Source of the DNA: Chelonoidis abingdonii
Lineage: Eukaryota; Chordata; Testudines; Testudinidae
Direction: 5' to 3'
DNA: 64,000 bases
Assembly: GCF_003597395.2 (NCBI RefSeq)
Contig: NC_133777.1
Span: 62,588,236 to 62,652,235 of the forward strand
Part shown: piece after piece, positions 60,141 to 64,000 of the stretch
How the letters are laid out: every line of letters begins with the position of its first letter
How positions within the stretch are numbered: position 1 is the first letter of the stretch
Position numbers and translations under genes: made by a program
The notes under the pieces: generated by a model
Databases searched by the model: none
The model's input: the letters and a program-made list of their open reading frames with translations, nothing else
Told to the model about the DNA's origin: nothing

Positions 60141-63100
60141 GTGCCTCGCAACAAAAAGAGTCCTTTCCCCCCTTGCAAGCCCGAGAGCCAGGAGCGTGCA
60201 GGACAAATATCGACCACTCTGAGAATGGGAACAGATGTAGCGTGCGCTGCCAGCCCCACTTCGCTTTCATTCGGGTTCCCAGGATGTCTTTTTAAATGTT
60301 CATTAATGCCACTTCAGAATATTGACATTGTTTGGGCGGGGGGAGGGGAAGCCTAGTGCATTAATGGGAGAAAACCAATGGCCAAAGTGGCTTTCCCCTC
60401 CTCCTCCCCATTTGGGTTGGTTTAATGTACAACTGCACCAAGAAGAAAGGGAGTGGAGAGGGCCGGGGGAGGTCAAAAAAGTGTGTGCGCTTTTCAAAGC
60501 TGCTCAAATGCCTGATCAACAACCCCGGTGGGGAGGGGGGGGATTTGTGTCCATGGGTGGGCATGGGTGTGTGGACGCTAGAGAGAATGGGTCTGTGTGT
60601 GTGGCCACGCGTGGGGAAGAGAGAACCTCTGAGCCTAGGACCTTCCCAGCGCTCCCTAGCTGTAGCTGCCACTCTGCCCATTTCCATCCCTTCCTTCCTG
60701 AAAATGCTCTCGGTAGGAGATTTTAAAGTCCAGAGAGAAATGATCGCCTCTAACTACGCTCCCTGGGTTAACACAACCCCTTCGCGTTTTGCTGCGCCAA
60801 GAAACGAGCTCCACAAAGTTGAGTGTCGCTGAACTCCGAACTACTCTGTGTATATCGGGGGCGTTTCATGATGGTGCCTCCAGTTGTCCCAGACTTTTAA
60901 AGAGCCCTTTTCTCTGAGTTGCCTATGACAGATGTGTCTGTTTTCGTCACCAGGCAAGTTTCCAAGAAGCTCAACAGGGGAAAGTCTAGAAAAGTTAATC
61001 TCCTCCTGGCAGCTGTTGGCTTTTGGAGTCTTCAAGCGTCACCTTTGACATGTTCCCCTTTGGAACGGGGCGAGATCTCCATCCACTGACCACTGCAAGC
61101 TGTCACCAACACAAGGGGAGCAAAGGGGCCTTTTTATCATCTGACCACAACAGAGAATAAACATCGCTTACAAGGGAGAGAAAGCAGAAAAGCCGGCCTC
61201 GTTTCAGAAACCTTCACAAAACACAGGCCTCTGTCAAATCCGCCCCAACATATTGTAATAGATTCCGCCCCACCTCCCCCTCCTCTCTGCTGTGCTTCAG
61301 CTTCCCGGGTTGTTTGCAATTTGTTTGTGCAGTCTTTAGCTTCGCTTCATTTGCACACACAGCCCCTCCTCTTCTGTTGCGGGTAGGCCGGGCCCCAGGG
61401 TCAGACCTGGCTCGTCTAGGGAGGTCGCGTGTAACTGCCTTTTCTCCCTCTTTTCTTTCTCTCTTTTTTTCCCTTCTTAATCGCTACAGTTTACAGGCTG
61501 CCAAATAATTATTACAACCCGCGCTTTATTTGTTAATGTCAAACGGAGAGATGATGGATGTTCCATGGCGTCGTTCTCTTGGATTTAAACCACACACACA
61601 CTCACACCAGAATTCAAACAAGCAAAGTTGGGTTTTAAGTCCTCTCTGCTGATCAAATAAAGACTTAAGCGAGGTAACGATTATTCTGTTAAATAGATGG
61701 CACTTGGCTACACAAAGTGTAATTGATTAGAGCGCCAAAATGATTTGTTTCGAGGGTTCCCTTTCACTCTTCCGCAAGATCCATCTGGGTTGAGACTCCC
61801 TTAAACGTCACAAACTTTAAGCATTTCAAAGATGAAACTCCACAGAGCAGGACTCCCTCAGAGTCAGACTCTGTGGTTGTCATTTAAACCCCCTAAAGCC
61901 GGAAATGTATTCTACAACGTCCAACCCCCGGCAGGTCAGCCAGGGAGTGGTAGGTTAGGATCTCCCATACCCAGGCTTTGCAGACCGCTGTAAAACAGGC
62001 TTTTGTCAAAGGAGCTGTGTCAGGTGTAGGCCCAGGAAATTCTCTGTTGTTGGTTTGTATGCTAGTCGATGGATTTTTATGTTCAGTTTCCTTTTCACTT
62101 CGGGAGGAGGGGAGGGGAGAAATAGATCTCTGAGATTAATTTACATCACTTTATGATCCTTCCATGAAGAAGGGGACCTCAACAGACTCCCATCCAGCAC
62201 TACCCGGACCCTAATCTATAGGGAGCTGACACCATACACTGTTATGTATTACTGGGAACTCTGAGCCTGTGGATTACTGAGGCCAGAGTGGCTGTGTGAC
62301 TAGGTTGTTGTAATCTGTGGATTATTGACACGCTAGATCCTGGGAGCTGTTTACACTCTCCCATGTTAACAGCACAAACACATAGGGAGTAAACTGTGTC
62401 CTATATTTCTCTGGCACAGAAATCTTCATAGAAAAATGCTGACTGTACCCATACAGTACCAACCCTTCACAACTTTTAAAAAATCGGGGCCATTTCGTTG
62501 CATTTTTTCACAAGCAAAAGAATAAATGTAGACTATGAATTAATTAAAATGTTTGTATTTTAAATGTCAATCTTGTTAAGGTATTAGAGTGTCAAACAGT
62601 TCTTGAAACCTTCTCACAAAAACATTCTCTCCTTTTTAAGACAAATTTGATCCAACAATTGGCTGCAGGCAGGACAGAGTTTCATTATATAACAGAAAAG
62701 TTGGGATCCAGTTAGACCGGTAACATGGCTACAGTGCTGCTTCTGTGAAACATCAGATTTTGCATTTTTTCATTTATTTCGGCTCTGTTTATTTTTAATT
62801 AAACTTAAAAACTTTCTGAAATCATTAATCGAGCTTCAGATCCATTGTTTGTGCAACCTGCAGCTTCGATAGTTCTTGTTCTCTGTTCATCAATATTAGA
62901 AATGGACATAGCTTTTATCTTAACATTACAGGTATTACAAGAGGTTTAGCAGGGTTTTTTAGCATAGACTCTGTTTTTTGGGGGGGAGGATAGCAAGATA
63001 TTAAAGATTAAGATATTAAAATTATGTAGGACTGAGATGTAGGTACCAGCACAATTTATAAGTGTACGGAGTTTCAGACGGGAAGGGAAAATAAAACTGT

Positions 63101-63674
63101 CAGAGTAACTGAAGGCTTTCCGCCATCTGTTGAAGTAGGGCTGAATTCTGACAAATACAATCTTGTAATCAGTTTTCCAGAGAATTAATAAAGCAGCCCC
63201 AATCACTTTGGAAATGCTGACTTTTTCAAATAGCTCTAATATTTGCCTTTGGGAGATGACTATTAAACATTTGTATCAGCTACTTGTCATTAGGAAAAGT
63301 TTTCCTCTACGCTTACTCTGCATTTTATCTTCTCCTTAGCCGTATTCAGAATCACTGTTCTCTCTTTGGGAGTCTTTGCGTTGTAACCGCTCTGCTCATT
63401 TGGTGTCCGGCTCAGAGGGCCTCACGTCTCCCCTTTTGAACATCCCTACATGGTCCCTCAATGTATCGATAGATCTATGAGCCTGATCAAGGCAGAGGTC
63501 AATGTCGCCCGCTCCACCCTTTGATTTCCATGGACCACGGTCTGCGGATCTGGATATGGCCGGTATTATCAGACAGACACTTCTGACAAATACAGTCAGT
63601 GCTGCGCTCACGTGTCTCTGTGTAGATATAGATGTAGGCATTTTCCACTGTAATGGGCCTAACTGTAGGCTTAG
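60141..63674. other. repeat-poor DNA, no gene recognised
   Basis: Mixed composition with G-rich tracts (60.5 kb) and AT-rich DNA (62.4-63.0 kb). No transposon is recognisable until 63683. The minus-strand frame at 63396-63929 is partly made by the hAT element and has no known domain. Confidence 0.4.
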
Positions 63675-63682
63675 GCACCAAA

Positions 63683-63890
63683 CAGGGCCGGCTCTAGCCA
63701 TTTCGCGGCCCCAAGCACTGCGGCACGCGGCGGGGGGCGCTCTGCCTGCGGCTGCTCCACCGGAACCGCGGGATCGGCGGACCCTCCGCAGGGGGACCTG
63801 CAGAAGGGCCACCGGAGCTGCCTGCCGCGCCCCCCGGAGCGTACCGCCCCAAGCACGAGTTTGGCGCGCTGGAGCCTGGAGCCAACCCTG
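63683..63890. mobile_element. GC-rich hAT-type miniature element, copy 2
   Basis: The ends are CAGGGCCGGCTCTAG and GGAGCCAACCCTG, and the flanks GCACCAAA (63675-63682) and GCACCAAA (63891-63898) are identical, a perfect 8-bp hAT-type duplication. The body is inverted relative to copy 1 at 34.5 kb and shares long blocks such as GGCGGACCCTCCGCAGGG and CACCGGAGCTGCCTGCCG. The sharper duplication suggests a younger insertion than copy 1. The reading frames of up to 177 codons crossing it are not genes. Confidence 0.93.
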
Positions 63891-64000
63891 GCACCAAATA
63901 GGATCCTTAGCCATTCCTGTGCTTGACATAACTTAGACCAGCGTATGGGAAGTGTAGATTGCTTTATCTGAAGTACTCCAAGGCTCATCTCGTTCAGATG

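Noticed and set aside
60322..60832. 134- and 135-codon frames in a G-rich stretch
   Set aside because: They overlap each other in different frames and the opposite strand is also open; no domain is recognisable.
63396..63936. 177- and 144-codon frames
   Set aside because: Both run through the hAT element at 63683-63890, on opposite strands. The non-element part has no recognised domain.
1..64000. Bacterial-type systems (operons, CRISPR arrays, toxin-antitoxin pairs)
   Set aside because: The repeat content is that of a vertebrate nuclear genome. I saw no direct-repeat/spacer array and no run of co-directional genes with ribosome binding sites.

Overview
The window reads as nuclear DNA of a sauropsid vertebrate, most likely a turtle (a crocodilian is the main alternative). 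The evidence is the repeats: CR1 LINE 3' ends with the ATTCTATGATTCTATGAT-type tail, old MIR SINEs, hAT and PIF/Harbinger-like miniature elements with target-site duplications I could read, many short palindromic repeats built around a TTGACTTCAAT core, and Penelope-like tails. I found no protein-coding gene, exon series, tRNA, rRNA, operon or CRISPR array that I can support. The many short open frames, including those over 150 codons, fall in repeats or in GC-rich DNA where stop codons are rare. The window is best treated as intergenic or intronic.

From 1 to about 47.9 kb the DNA is mostly AT-rich and full of repeats. In order: a hAT-like transposase remnant at the left edge; a Harbinger-like element with TAA duplications (2.2 kb); a MIR interrupted by another repeat (3.1 kb); scattered short palindromes (7-18 kb); two CR1 copies facing opposite ways (20.7 and 24.1 kb); a palindromic hAT element (27.4 kb) beside another CR1 (27.9 kb); MIRs at 30.5, 33 and 35.5 kb, the middle one split by a younger element; a GC-rich hAT element (34.5 kb); Harbinger-like elements at 37.3 and 42.4 kb; a probable LTR (41.2-42.2 kb); a heavily decayed DNA transposon with a recognisable but broken reading frame (44.0-45.5 kb); a hAT-like element (45.8 kb); a Penelope-like remnant (46.7 kb); and a CR1-like tail (47.3 kb).

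From about 48 to 63.6 kb the character changes. A strong CpG island lies at about 47.95-48.7 kb, and the next 15 kb holds almost no recognisable transposon. It has many homeodomain-type TAATTA motifs, a POU-type octamer and several GC-rich patches. This looks like a regulatory domain or promoter flank of a developmental gene outside the window, but that is inference. At 63.68 kb repeats resume with a second, opposite copy of the GC-rich hAT element, flanked by a perfect 8-bp duplication.

I did not find a novel multi-gene system. The most useful observations are the repeat-poor CpG-island domain, the GC-rich hAT family that carries a CTCF-like core, the broken transposon gene at 44-45 kb, the nested insertions, and the Penelope/hammerhead-like remnants.
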